Below are positions 37,785 through 46,635 of a DNA stretch of 64,000 bases, in pieces. Below the pieces are notes generated by a model. The model did not search any database and was not told the DNA's origin. It worked only from the letters and a program-made list of their open reading frames with translations. How positions within the stretch are numbered: position 1 is the first letter of the stretch; each line of letters opens with the position of its first letter. The stretch lies in NCBI RefSeq assembly GCF_900114375.1, contig NZ_FOSV01000003.1, forward strand, positions 145,605 to 209,604. The letters run 5' to 3'. A program made the translations under genes and the position numbers. The DNA is from Methylorubrum salsuginis (lineage in GTDB: Bacteria; Pseudomonadota; Alphaproteobacteria; Rhizobiales; Beijerinckiaceae).

Positions 37785-40598
37785 ATGTCCGACCCCGGCC
37801 GCGATCCGAACCGCCCCTCGCCCGACGCGCTGCTCGAAGCGGTGCGCCGAGAGGAGCGGACACGCGGCCGGCTCAAAGTGTTCCTCGGCGCCGCGCCCGG
37901 TGTCGGCAAGACCTACGAGATGCTTACCATCGGGCGCGCCCGGCTCAAATCGGGCGCCGACGTCGTGGTCGGCGTGGTCGAGACGCACGGGCGCGCCGAG
38001 ACGCAAAGCCTGCTCGACGGCTTCGAGGTCGTTCCGCGGCGCGCCGTGCCCTATCACGGCACGGTCCTGGAGGAGATGGACCTCGACGCACTGCTCGCTC
38101 GCCGGCCGCGGATCGCGCTCGTGGACGAGCTCGCCCACACCAATGCGCCCGGCTCGCGGCATCCGAAGCGCTATCAGGACGTCGAGGAGTTGCTCGACGC
38201 CGGCATCGACGTCCTGACGACGCTCAACATCCAACACGTCGAAAGCCTCAACGACGTGGTCGCCTCCATCACCCGTATCCGCGTTCGCGAGACCGTTCCG
38301 GACGGGGTTCTCGACCGGGCCGACGACATCGAGGTCGTCGATCTCAACCCCGACGACCTGATCGAGCGCCTGAAGGCCGGCAAGGTCTATGTGCCGGCCA
38401 ACGCCGAGCGGGCGCTCAAGCACTATTTTTCCCGCGGCAACCTTACCGCCCTGCGCGAGCTGGCGCTCAGGCGCACCGCGGACCGGGTCGACGACGAACT
38501 CCTCAGCCACATGCGGGCCAACGCGATTCCCGGCCCCTGGGCGGCGGGCGAGCGGGTGCTGGTCTGCGTCAGCGAGGATCCGCGCTCGGCCGGGCTCGTG
38601 CGGTATGCCAAGCGGCTGGCCGACCGCCTGCATGCGCCCTGGAGCGCGCTCGTGGTCGAGGGGCCGCGCGCCGCCTCGCTCACCGAGGCGGAACGCGACC
38701 GCGTCGCCGAGACGCTGCGGCTGGCGGACCGACTCGGGGGCGACGCCGTGACCCTGCCGGGCGGGCGGCGCATCGCCGACGACATCATCGCCTACGCGCA
38801 ATCGGCCAACGTCAACCACATCGTCGTCGGCAAGGCGGCGCGCTCGAAGTGGTTCGAGTTCGTGAACGGCTCGGTCGTGCACGACCTCGTGCGTCGCAGC
38901 GGCAACATCAGCGTGCACGTGGTACCCGGCGAGGCCGTCCCGGCGGCGGCGCAGACGCGGACGATCGCCACGACCACGGCTGCCGCTCCGGATTTCCGGT
39001 CCTACGCCCTCGCCCTCGTCGCGACGGGGCTGGGGCTCGCGCTCGCCCTGCTGCTCCAACCCCATGCCGGGGTCGAGAACGCGGACCTGTTCCTCCTGAC
39101 CGCGATCGTCGGCGTGGCCGTGCGCTTCGGTCTCGGCCCCTCGCTGCTGGCCGTCGTGGCGGCCTCGCTCGCCTACAACTTCTTCTTCCTTCCGCCGGTC
39201 TACACTCTCACCATCGCCGACCCGACCAACGTCGCGGCCTTCGTGCTGTTCTCGGTGGTGGCGGTGGTGGTCTCCAACCTCGCCGCCCGCGCCCGCCTGA
39301 CCGCGGTGCTCAGCCAAGCCCGCGCCAAGTCCTCCGAGCGGCTGTTCGGCTTCTCGCGCAAGCTCGCGGGCTGCGCTTCCCTCGACGACGTGCTGTGGGC
39401 GACATCGGCCCAGGTCGCCGCCATGCTGAAGGTCCGCGTCGTACTGCTGCTGCCGGAGGCTAGAGCGCATTCCGACGAAGCGGATACCGGTTCGACGAAA
39501 GAGTACGCGTCGAACCAAGACCTTAGAAGCGTGCCCCCATCAAACGTGGTCCGGCACGGCTCCAAGGCCGTCACGGTCCGGGCCGGCTACCCGCCCGAGG
39601 ATAGGCTCGACGAGGCCGATCTCGCCGCCGCGCAATGGGCCTTCGACAACGAGCGCCCGGCCGGGCGCGGCTCCGACACGCTGCCCGGCGCCAAGCGCCT
39701 GTTCCTGCCGATGCGCACCGGACGCGGCACCATCGGCGTCATCGGCCTCGATGCGGACGGGACCGGCCCGATCCTGGCGCCGGAGGGCCTGCGCCTCCTC
39801 GACGCCCTCGCCGACATGGGCGCGCTCGCCATCGAGCGGGTGCGACTCGTGGAGGACCTCGACCGGGCCGAGCGCGCCGCCGAGACCGACCGGCTGGCCC
39901 GGGCGCTCCTCACCTCGATCAGTCACGATCTGCGTACGCCGCTGGCCTCCGTGCTCGGCTCGGCCAGCACGCTCCGGGACCTCGACGCGGCGCTCCCGGC
40001 CGAGTCCAAGGCCGAGCTCCTGGCAACGATCATCGAGGAATCGGAGCGATTGAACCGCTTCATCGTCAACCTGCTCGACATGACGCGGCTGGAAGCCGGC
40101 GCGGTCGCTCCGAACCTCGCCCCCCAGGACGTGGCCGAGACCGTCGACACCGCCCTGCGGCGAACACAGAAGATCCTGGCCGAGCACCGGATCGCGGTCG
40201 CGATCGATTCCGACCTGCCGACGCTGCACCTCGACCCGGTCCTGTTTGAGCAGGTGCTGGTCAACCTCCTCGACAACGCCGCGAAGTACGCGCCCGAGGG
40301 CACGACCGTGACGGTTCGTGCCCGGCACGACGGCCAGGCGGTCCGCATCGAGGTGCTCGACGAGGGCTTCGGTCTGCCCGAAGGCGATGTCGAGCGGGTG
40401 TTCGACAAGTTCTACCGGGTGCGCAAGAGCGACCACGTCCGGGCCGGCACCGGGCTGGGCCTCGCCATCTCCCGCGGGTTCGTCGAGGCGATGGGCGGCA
40501 CCATCACGGCCGGCAACCGTCGCGACCGGTTGGGGGCCGCCTTTACCGTGGCGCTTCCGGTCCCGGCACGGACGACGCCAAGGGATATCGCCGCATGA
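37785..40598 (+). CDS. kdpD: Osmosensitive K+ sensor histidine kinase KdpD
   Basis: 937 residues. N-terminal KdpD domain with the Walker-like GAAPGVGKTYEM; a universal-stress-like domain (about 245-380); four membrane helices (DUF4118, about 405-500); a GAF-like region; HisKA with SISHDLRTPLASVL (His about 713); and HATPase with NLLDNAAKYAPEG. It phosphorylates KdpE in response to K+ limitation. Between the membrane part and the GAF region a palindromic DNA segment (39460-39570) is read through in frame and adds about 30 Ser/Asp-rich residues absent from typical KdpD. The stop overlaps the kdpE start. Confidence 0.96.
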   Translation: MSDPGRDPNRPSPDALLEAVRREERTRGRLKVFLGAAPGVGKTYEMLTIGRARLKSGADVVVGVVETHGRAETQSLLDGFEVVPRRAVPYHGTVLEEMDLDALLARRPRIALVDELAHTNAPGSRHPKRYQDVEELLDAGIDVLTTLNIQHVESLNDVVASITRIRVRETVPDGVLDRADDIEVVDLNPDDLIERLKAGKVYVPANAERALKHYFSRGNLTALRELALRRTADRVDDELLSHMRANAIPGPWAAGERVLVCVSEDPRSAGLVRYAKRLADRLHAPWSALVVEGPRAASLTEAERDRVAETLRLADRLGGDAVTLPGGRRIADDIIAYAQSANVNHIVVGKAARSKWFEFVNGSVVHDLVRRSGNISVHVVPGEAVPAAAQTRTIATTTAAAPDFRSYALALVATGLGLALALLLQPHAGVENADLFLLTAIVGVAVRFGLGPSLLAVVAASLAYNFFFLPPVYTLTIADPTNVAAFVLFSVVAVVVSNLAARARLTAVLSQARAKSSERLFGFSRKLAGCASLDDVLWATSAQVAAMLKVRVVLLLPEARAHSDEADTGSTKEYASNQDLRSVPPSNVVRHGSKAVTVRAGYPPEDRLDEADLAAAQWAFDNERPAGRGSDTLPGAKRLFLPMRTGRGTIGVIGLDADGTGPILAPEGLRLLDALADMGALAIERVRLVEDLDRAERAAETDRLARALLTSISHDLRTPLASVLGSASTLRDLDAALPAESKAELLATIIEESERLNRFIVNLLDMTRLEAGAVAPNLAPQDVAETVDTALRRTQKILAEHRIAVAIDSDLPTLHLDPVLFEQVLVNLLDNAAKYAPEGTTVTVRARHDGQAVRIEVLDEGFGLPEGDVERVFDKFYRVRKSDHVRAGTGLGLAISRGFVEAMGGTITAGNRRDRLGAAFTVALPVPARTTPRDIAA
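39460..39570 (+). repeat. Palindromic repeat read through in kdpD
   Basis: The segment begins near CTAGAGCGCATTCC and contains a perfect 9-bp inverted repeat (GGTTCGACG at 39489-39497, CGTCGAACC at 39508-39516). It has the look of the short AGAGC...CCGGTT palindromes scattered through Rhizobiales genomes. The peptide encoded by it interrupts the expected KdpD sequence between LLLPEA and TVRAGYPPEDRLDEADLAAA. Boundaries are approximate; no second copy is in the window. Confidence 0.6.
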
Positions 40599-41341
40599 GC
40601 CCGACCATTCTCGTCATCGACGACGAGCCCCCGATCCGCAAGCTGCTGCGCATGGGCCTGTCCACCCAGGGCTACGCCATCATCGAGGCCCCGAACGCCA
40701 CCACCGCCCTGGAGGTGCTCGCGCGCGAGAGCCCGGATCTCGTCATCCTCGACCTCGGCCTGCCGGACATGCGCGGGCACGATCTGCTGCGGGCGATCCG
40801 GGCGAGCCATCCGGGCCTGCCGGTGGTGGTGCTGTCGAGCCGGGACGACGAGGGCGGAAAGGTCGAGGCTCTCGACCTAGGCGCCGACGACTACGTGACG
40901 AAGCCCTTCGGCATGGCGGAGCTCCTGGCGCGGCTGCGCGCGGCCCTACGACACCAACTCGCCGCCCGGGGCGAGCGGCCCGTCTTCCGGGTCGACGGCC
41001 TCTCGGTCGATCTCGTCCGCCGTGTGGTCAAGGTCGACGACGCCGAGGTGAAGCTGACCCCGCGCGAGTACGACTTCCTGCGGGTTCTCGTGCTGCATGC
41101 CGGCAAGGTGCTGACCCACGCCCAGCTGATGCACGAGGTCTCGGTCTCGTCGGAGCCTCAATACCTGCGGGTCTACATGCGCCAGCTCCGGCAAAAGCTG
41201 GAGGCCGACCCGGAGCGGCCGCGCATTCTTCTCACCGAGACTGGCGTCGGCTATCGCCTGCGCGCGCCCGACGACGAACCGGATCTCAGGCTGCGCGCGG
41301 CGAACGACGCCAAGCCGGCGGCGACGGAGACGAGATCTTGA
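40595..41341 (+). CDS. kdpE: Response regulator KdpE
   Basis: 248 residues: receiver domain (VIDDEPPIRKLL, phosphoacceptor in LVILDLGLPDMRG, Lys in VTKPFG) and OmpR-type winged-helix DNA-binding domain (LTPREYDFLRVLVLHAGKVL, YLRVYMRQLRQKL). It activates kdp transcription when phosphorylated by KdpD. It overlaps kdpD by 4 nt (ATGA). About 20 extra residues form a variable C-terminal tail. Confidence 0.96.
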   Translation: MSPTILVIDDEPPIRKLLRMGLSTQGYAIIEAPNATTALEVLARESPDLVILDLGLPDMRGHDLLRAIRASHPGLPVVVLSSRDDEGGKVEALDLGADDYVTKPFGMAELLARLRAALRHQLAARGERPVFRVDGLSVDLVRRVVKVDDAEVKLTPREYDFLRVLVLHAGKVLTHAQLMHEVSVSSEPQYLRVYMRQLRQKLEADPERPRILLTETGVGYRLRAPDDEPDLRLRAANDAKPAATETRS

Positions 41342-41372
41342 AGCCCAGTTCCACCAGCGGCCGACCGACGCG

Positions 41373-41834
41373 ATGACCGTCGACGACATCCTCGCGCCCG
41401 AGGCGGTGATTCTCGGCCTGCGCGCTTCCGCCAAGACCGCCCTCCTCGAAGACTTGGCCCGGCGCGCCGCGCAGTCGCTCGCTCTCGACGCCGCCACGAT
41501 CCTCGGTGCCCTCGTTCGCCGGGAAGGGCTCGGCTCGACCGGGATCGGCGACGGCGTGGCGCTGCCGCATGCGCGGCTGGAATCGGTCAGGAAGCCGTTC
41601 GGCCTGCTGGCACGCCTGCGGGAGCCCTTCGACTTCGACGCAGTCGACGAGCGGCCGGTGGACCTCGTGTTCCTCCTCCTCCTGCCGACGGCGGAGGGTG
41701 ACGATCACCTGAACGCGCTGGCCTGCGTGGCGCGCAAGCTGAGGGACCCCGACATCGCTGCGGCCCTGCGGATTGCGCGGGACGCAGCAGGCCTCCACGC
41801 GTCGATCAGCGCCCCGTCCTTCAGCCACGCGTGA
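41373..41834 (+). CDS. PTS EIIA-Ntr (PtsN)-like regulatory protein
   Basis: 153 residues, PTS_EIIA type 2 domain. The active-site His lies in GVALPHARLE (near residue 66) in the usual context IGDGVALPHARL. PtsN proteins take phosphate from EINtr/NPr and, in several bacteria, bind KdpD or Trk proteins to tune K+ uptake. Placement 31 nt after kdpE suggests this copy is dedicated to Kdp control. It is probably a paralogue of a main ptsN near rpoN elsewhere; that cannot be checked here. Confidence 0.88.
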   Translation: MTVDDILAPEAVILGLRASAKTALLEDLARRAAQSLALDAATILGALVRREGLGSTGIGDGVALPHARLESVRKPFGLLARLREPFDFDAVDERPVDLVFLLLLPTAEGDDHLNALACVARKLRDPDIAAALRIARDAAGLHASISAPSFSHA

Positions 41835-41903
41835 GGCGCCCCTCGGGGGGGCCTGCGCGACCACATGCCGATGGCTGAGAGCGAAGCGGCGACCGGTCGT
41901 TCG

Positions 41904-42168
41904 GAGTAGGTCGAGCGAGACGGTGCCGAAGTCGTCGAACCCGGCCGACAGCGGACGGTCCGGCAACAACTGGTGCCACGCCCCTGCTACCGCCAACCGA
42001 AACGAGCTCGCCCGCGCTCAAATCCGAGCTTCGTTCGACAAGCCGACGCGCCAGCCAAGCCACCGCGACGAACGGGTCGCCGATGATGTCGCTTCCGTGG
42101 CCGTCGATGGCGAGGCTTGCCTCGGTCGCGGCGACGCCATCGACGGCGAGGACCAGGCCAAAGGTGCG
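41904..42168 (-). pseudogene. 2-keto-4-pentenoate hydratase-like fragment, degraded
   Basis: On the minus strand, one frame reads FGLVLAVDGVAATEASLAID, then GDPFVAVAWLARRLVE and LSAGELVSVGGS. After a frame change near 41960 another frame reads AGFDDFGTVSLDLL. Together these resemble the C-terminal region of the fumarylacetoacetase/MhpD hydratase family. Both start and catalytic N-terminus are missing. It lies in the 480-bp stretch between the PtsN-like gene and the next small gene, where nothing else is evident. Confidence 0.6.
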
Positions 42169-42315
42169 GAGGACTTGGGCGCTGTGGCGTCTGGAGCCCA
42201 TGGGCCGGACGTGGCGGGCTCGGACGGAACGGCTGGACACGGGAAACCCCGACGATTGACGACCGTATGGATAACGGATGCCGGGGCTGCCACCTCGAGA
42301 GCGTCGGCCCTGCCG

Positions 42316-42549
42316 TCAGATGCGCAGCTCGATCCGCTCCCCGGACAGGCGCACGGCGTCGGGACGGTGGTCAGTCTCGTCCTCGGCGTAATCGACGGCC
42401 GCCTTGCGGCTCCGGAACAGGCCGCCGGCGCGCCCGTGGATCTCAATGGCGACCCAGTGGCCTTCCGGGTCCTGGCCGACGATGAACCGGGCCGCGTCCG
42501 AGGCGGAAGCCTCGGCAGGGATGACGGCGACTTGTATGCTGGGGGACAT
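42316..42549 (-). CDS. Conserved-looking small hypothetical protein
   Basis: 77 residues. The central part RFIVGQDPEGHWVAIEIHGR followed by AGGLFRSRKAAVDYAEDET looks like a small single-domain protein seen repeatedly in Methylobacterium and Bradyrhizobium, with no known role. It has no signal peptide or membrane helix. There is no good ribosome binding site. Its upstream region contains the 58-bp repeat that also precedes the kdp operon. Confidence 0.55.
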   Translation of the reverse strand: MSPSIQVAVIPAEASASDAARFIVGQDPEGHWVAIEIHGRAGGLFRSRKAAVDYAEDETDHRPDAVRLSGERIELRI

Positions 42550-42603
42550 CGTGTGTCTGGGGTTTGCGCGGCCTTCAGGAGACCGCGCCCCTAAACTGTG
42601 CCC

Positions 42604-42661
42604 GACCGCGTTAGGGTTCGAGCGGGAAGCGGAGCCAATCTCATAAGCGTTTCGTTAGGAT
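42604..42661 (-). repeat. 58-bp repeat, copy B (inverted partner of 32753-32810)
   Basis: The reverse complement starts ATCCTAACGA and ends TCGAACCCTAACGCGGTC. It matches copy A without gaps at 44 of 58 positions by my count. It lies about 65 bp inside the second IS3 remnant, so copies A and B face each other across the kdp region. Confidence 0.7.
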
Positions 42662-42726
42662 TCAGGTCTTCGGCGGCCCGTGCCCTCGAAAGCCGGCGCC
42701 TCGGCCTTGAACAGACCGTTGCTCGT

Positions 42727-43321
42727 CTAGGCCAGGGCGTTGTCATAGCCGTCCCCGACGCTGCCGACCGAAGGCTCAACACCCGCCTCCGCCAAGCGCT
42801 CCGTGTCGCGCAAGGCGAAGTATTGCGAGCCCTGGACGCCCTTCCATGTGTCAAGCGGCGATGCGGGTCTGACCGGGGCGATCGGCAGCACCATGCAGAT
42901 CGGCTCGACCCCGTAGACCTCCCGGTGACCGTCGATGAAGGCGATCATGCCCGCGACCGGCGATCGAACTGCGCCAACCCAAAACCGGCGGACGCCTTCC
43001 TCGGGATCTCGTTGGCCTGCCGAAGTTCGCGGTTCCCCCGCTCCAGCGCCTTGATCCGCTCGCCCTGCTCCGTCGTCGGGCCGGCGCGCTGAGCACGATT
43101 CCGCTCGCCTTGGCGCACCCCGTTGCGCAGCGTCTCGCCCGAGCAACCGATCTTCGAGGCGATCGAGCGGATCGCCCCGCATTGCGAGCCGTTCTCACCC
43201 TGATGGTCGAACACCATCTGCACCGCGCGCTCGCGGACCTCAGGCGAAAAGGGAATGTTTGGCTTCGTCATGGCTCCACCCTCTCAAGAGGCGGAGCCTC
43301 CGGGAAACCCGGAGCGGTTCA
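42727..43321 (-). pseudogene. IS3-family element remnant (orfA, truncated orfB, left end)
   Basis: OrfA (43271 down to 42945, 108 codons) has the IS3 helix-turn-helix pattern FSPEVRERAVQMV and IASKIGCSGETLRN, then a leucine-zipper-like ALERGNRELRQANEI. OrfB (42948-42727) starts MIAFIDGHREVYGVEPIC but jumps after LPIAP to QGSQYFALRDTERLAEAG and stops at GDGYDNALA, so most of the DDE domain is deleted. The outer end CTCCGGGAAACCCGGAGCGG then TTCA (43298-43321) is the terminal inverted repeat. Non-functional. Confidence 0.85.
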
Positions 43322-43330
43322 TCTCGCACG

Positions 43331-43465
43331 GTAGCAAAGATGAGGGTTACTCGTCGGGCAACGCAGAACAAGATTTAAAAAAGTTTTGGGAACGCAACAG
43401 GGAACATCAGGAACGCGAGATCAACACAAAAGCTGAAAATCGCAAGCGCCGCCAAAAGGATGGAG
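43331..43465. other. AT-richer patch between IS3 end and tRNA-Gly
   Basis: This stretch (for example ACAAGATTTAAAAAAGTTTT and ATCAACACAAAAGCTGAAAA) is clearly poorer in G+C than everything around it. It lies directly downstream of the 3' end of tRNA-Gly. No complete gene is visible. It looks like leftover foreign DNA at a tRNA integration site. Confidence 0.5.
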
Positions 43466-43539
43466 TGGAGCGGGTGAAGGGAATCGAACCCTCGTATTCA
43501 GCTTGGAAGGCTGCTGCTCTACCATTGAGCTACACCCGC
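43466..43539 (-). tRNA. tRNA-Gly (anticodon TCC)
   Basis: On the minus strand it begins GCGGGTGTAGCTCAATGGTA and ends in the T arm GGGTTCGATTCCC, acceptor CACCCGC, then TCCA. The anticodon loop is CTTCCAA, giving anticodon TCC, which reads GGA/GGG glycine codons. The 7-bp acceptor stem is intact and CCA is encoded. It marks one border of the kdp/IS region. Confidence 0.96.
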
Positions 43540-43729
43540 ATGAGGGCCGGATATCACGAGCCGCGGGGTTTGAGAAGATCGCCGCGGCTCGGCTCCGGGT
43601 GCTCGGACCTCTGGAGGCACAGCTCCAGGGCACGGTACGGACGGTGAGGCCCGGTCGTTCCCCTTCGGCGGCTCGACCGCGGGGCATGACCGGGGAATCG
43701 ATGGACAGACTTGCCAGGGACGCGCCGGA

Positions 43730-43828
43730 TCAGAGGCCCATCAGCACGCTGACCGAGCCGACGGCCGTCACGATGAGGCCACAGGCGAACACGGCGATCA
43801 TGGCGTAGGAAACGGGCTTCAGCTGCAT
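43730..43828 (-). CDS. Small membrane protein
   Basis: 32 residues with one membrane helix (PVSYAMIAVFACGLIVTAVG). The start ATG (43828) has AAGGAG about 10 nt upstream, a strong ribosome binding site, which is the best evidence that it is translated. Function unknown. It stands alone between the tRNA and the next small secreted protein. Nothing else is seen in 43540-43729 or 43829-44125. Confidence 0.65.
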   Translation of the reverse strand: MQLKPVSYAMIAVFACGLIVTAVGSVSVLMGL

Positions 43829-44125
43829 CGTCGATCGACTCCTTGAGATATGGAAAATGGCTTGGGTTTCGGGTTCGATGGCGTCCGCAGGTCGCAAGGC
43901 GCCCGAGCCGGACGGCTCCGGACGCCCACGCATAAAGCGGGCCCCGAGGCGGCCCGATCCATCACAACGAGGTGATGTCGGATCCGGCCGAAGGTTCGCC
44001 GGATATTCGCTCGCGATATTGGACACATCGTGCCGGTTCCGACCGTCGAGGTTACGATCGAAGCCAAGATTCCGGCAGTATGATGCCGAGAGGGTGACCC
44101 GCCCTCATCGGGCGGGCCGTCCGGG

Positions 44126-44395
44126 TCAGCAGCGGGTACCGCCGGAGGTCTGGCCGTATTGCTTGACCGGGAAGTGCTGCTGGTTGGCGTTGCCCTCTGC
44201 GGCCGAACTCGTCGGGCAGCGGGTGAACTTCGGATCGTCGTGAACACCCAGCGACCCCGTCACCTCCGGCGCGAAGCGCGTGACGGGCGCGGTCCGCTCC
44301 ACCGGAGCAGCTGCGCTGAAGGCCAAGGCGGAAGAAACCGGAGCGGTGGCGCCGAGCATGACGGCGGCAACGACGGCGGCGACTCGCGTCTTCAT
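44126..44395 (-). CDS. Small secreted hypothetical protein
   Basis: 89 residues from ATG 44395, preceded by GGAGGA. Signal peptide with core VAAVVAAVMLGATAPVSSAL, then a short mature region with two cysteines (FTRCPTSSA and the C-terminal GGTRC) that may form a disulfide. No recognised domain. Nothing identifiable lies in the 249 bp between this gene and the next on the same strand. Confidence 0.65.
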   Translation of the reverse strand: MKTRVAAVVAAVMLGATAPVSSALAFSAAAPVERTAPVTRFAPEVTGSLGVHDDPKFTRCPTSSAAEGNANQQHFPVKQYGQTSGGTRC

Positions 44396-44644
44396 ACGGT
44401 GTTCATCCTCCTTCTGCAGCACATCCCCGTCGCGGGGCCTGCTTCTCTCTGCTGAAGATGAATATAGGCACCAAACTTCATCTTGGATGTGTCACGACGC
44501 ACGCAACCGAACGGATTACCCGCCGGACTGGACTTCGGAACAAGGGTTCACGCCCGATGTGCCGACGGCGGCCAGCCCTCCTCGGCGCGGCGGCCGGTGA
44601 GGCCGGCCTACGCCGGCATGTCGGGATGGGGTCGGTGACGGGGA

Positions 44645-45370
44645 TCAGGGACCGTGCGGCAGCCGGGCGCTCGGCCCCGGACCGGACAGCGCGGCCCTGC
44701 GCTCCAGGCCCTTATGGAGATGGACCATCAGCGCCACGCCGAAGAGCGGGGTGACGAGGTTGACGATGGGAATCACCATCAGCCCGGCGAGCAGGCAGCC
44801 GGCGAGGATCACAGTGAATCCGAAATGCTCGCGCATGGCCCGCGCCTCGGCCAGCGGCCGGAAGCGGCCGGCGGCGAGTTCGAAATACTCGCGGCCCAGG
44901 AGGTAGGCGTTGGCGCCGAAGAAGGCGATGAGGTTCACCCCCGGCACGAAGACGAGGATCAGCGCCACGAGGTTCACCAAGAGCGCCAGCCCGGCGAACC
45001 GCACGGCCGACCACATCGCCTCGCCGAAGGGCAGCGCCCGCCCCTGCGGCTCGGCGGGGAAATCGGTGCGCTCGACGATCTCGGCCACGTCGTCGAGGAA
45101 GAAGCCGGCCACCAGGATCGAGACCGCGGGCATGACGTAGGCGAGCGCCACGAACAGCCCGGCACCGGCCAGGAAGAAGGCCAGGGTGTCGAGGAACGGA
45201 TAATCCGCCGAGATGTGGTGGCTTGCCTGGAACGCCTGGATCAGGCGGGTGAGCCCGAACCACACCGCGATCAGCAGTCCGATCGTCAGCGCCAGCGACT
45301 TGAGCAGGATGCCGCGCAGCGCCGGAGAAAGCACCTGGCGCAGAGCCGCGGCGGCGGCCTTGATGAGCAT
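44645..45370 (-). CDS. EI24/CysZ-like inner-membrane protein
   Basis: 241 residues, four to six membrane helices (LLKSLALTIGLLIAVWFGL, TLAFFLAGAGLFVALAYVMP, AGLALLVNLVALILVFVPGV, VILAGCLLAGLMVIPIVNLV). The segment FGANAYLLGREYFELAAGR is typical of the EI24 domain shared with the sulfate transporter CysZ. A role in sulfate uptake is possible but unproved; the sulfate ABC operon is 5 kb away. The start was chosen at ATG 45370, since upstream codons lack the hydrophobic pattern. Confidence 0.85.
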   Translation of the reverse strand: MLIKAAAAALRQVLSPALRGILLKSLALTIGLLIAVWFGLTRLIQAFQASHHISADYPFLDTLAFFLAGAGLFVALAYVMPAVSILVAGFFLDDVAEIVERTDFPAEPQGRALPFGEAMWSAVRFAGLALLVNLVALILVFVPGVNLIAFFGANAYLLGREYFELAAGRFRPLAEARAMREHFGFTVILAGCLLAGLMVIPIVNLVTPLFGVALMVHLHKGLERRAALSGPGPSARLPHGP

Positions 45371-45526
45371 CGCCCGATCCGTCCGTGGAAATTGTCGTGT
45401 GCCCGTCCCGCCGGGGTTCTCGCCGCAACCGTTCGTGAGCGCAAGCCCCGGCGCGGGGCGGGCCCTCCCGACCGTTTGCCGCGTTGTCGCCGGACAGAGG
45501 CCGCGGAGCCACGCCGGAGACACGCC

Positions 45527-46480
45527 ATGACCCGACGCCCCTTCCCCCGCCTGATCCTGCTCGGCCTCCTCGTCGCCGGAAGTCCGGCCGCCGCCCACGA
45601 GGTCGGCGCCTGGGCCGGCGCGAATTCGGCCCCCGCCGAGCGCTCCGAGGTCGCGGTGGCGGCGCTCGACGGCAAGGCCTACGTCATCGGCGACTACAAC
45701 GGCGCGACCGAACTCCTGATCTACGATCTCGCCGAGGACCGGTGGAGCAAGGGCGCGCCCTTCCCCTACCCGGTCCACCACACCATGGCGGCCGAGCGGG
45801 GCGGCAGGATCTACGTCTTCGGCGGCTACGTGAACGGCTGGGAGGCGAGCCCGAAGGTCTGGGCCTACGATCCCAAGGCCGACCGATGGGAGCCGCGGGC
45901 CGACCTGCCGACGCCGCGGGCGGCGGGCGGGGCGACGCCGCTCGGCGCCAAGATCCACGTCGTCGGCGGCAGCGGCTCGGGCCGGGGCAATGTCGCGACC
46001 CACGAGATCTACGATCCGGCGACCGATTCCTGGGCCGGCGCCGCGCCCCTGCCGACCCCGCGCGACCATCTCGCGGTGCAGACGGTCGAGGGTCGCATCG
46101 TCGCCGTCGGCGGTCGCATCGACGGGGATTCCTCGAAGAACCTCACGGCCAATCAGGTCTACGATCCGGCCGCCGACCGCTGGAGCGATGCCGCGCCCCT
46201 GCCGACGGCCCGCAGCGGCGTCGCCTCGGCGGTGCTCGGCCGCGAGGTGTTCGTGATCGGCGGCGAATCCAAGGTGAAGACCTACGACGCGGTCGAGGCC
46301 TTCGACCTGCCGGCCAATCTCTGGCGCGCCCTCGCCCGCCTGCCGACCGCCCGCCACGGCTTCGGCGCGGTGACCTACGGGGGTCGCCTCTACACTCTGA
46401 CGGGCAGCCCCCGGCCGGGGGGCGAGAAGTCGGGCATCGTGGAGGTGCTCGATCCGAAGGGGGCCGCGCCGGGGCGGTGA
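45527..46480 (+). CDS. Secreted kelch-repeat protein
   Basis: 317 residues. A signal peptide (LILLGLLVAGSPAAA) is followed by about six kelch blades with repeated W...G..LP.PR and VY..GG patterns (IYVFGGYVNGWEASP, VAVGGRIDGDS, VFVIGGESKVKTYDAVEAFD). It is a periplasmic beta-propeller of unknown partner. It is divergent from the EI24-like gene. The ATG at 45527 is preceded by GGAGACACGCC. Confidence 0.88.
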   Translation: MTRRPFPRLILLGLLVAGSPAAAHEVGAWAGANSAPAERSEVAVAALDGKAYVIGDYNGATELLIYDLAEDRWSKGAPFPYPVHHTMAAERGGRIYVFGGYVNGWEASPKVWAYDPKADRWEPRADLPTPRAAGGATPLGAKIHVVGGSGSGRGNVATHEIYDPATDSWAGAAPLPTPRDHLAVQTVEGRIVAVGGRIDGDSSKNLTANQVYDPAADRWSDAAPLPTARSGVASAVLGREVFVIGGESKVKTYDAVEAFDLPANLWRALARLPTARHGFGAVTYGGRLYTLTGSPRPGGEKSGIVEVLDPKGAAPGR

Positions 46481-46510
46481 TTTTTGTCGTTCGCAACGTC
46501 GCCGCAGCAT

Positions 46511-46562
46511 CCCCTCTCCCGTCCGCTCCGCGGACGCCCTCCCCGGCAGAGGGGGGAGGGGG
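46511..46562. repeat. Short GC-rich repeat copy
   Basis: CCCCTCTCCCG, a CCGCTCCGCGG palindrome, then CCCTCCCCGGCAGAGGGGGG. It matches the right part of the repeats at 17137-17353 and 27046-27202. It lies between the kelch gene and the amine oxidase gene. Confidence 0.55.
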
Positions 46563-46635
46563 TCTGGGGCAGCGGCGCTTGTCGCGGCGTGCGGCCCGTC
46601 CGACATGACGGGCACTTCTCGAACCAGAAAACCGA

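Noticed and set aside
43255..43647. Plus-strand open frame running through the tRNA-Gly region
   Set aside because: It reads through the antisense of a clear tRNA and the IS3 end; the peptide is an artefact.
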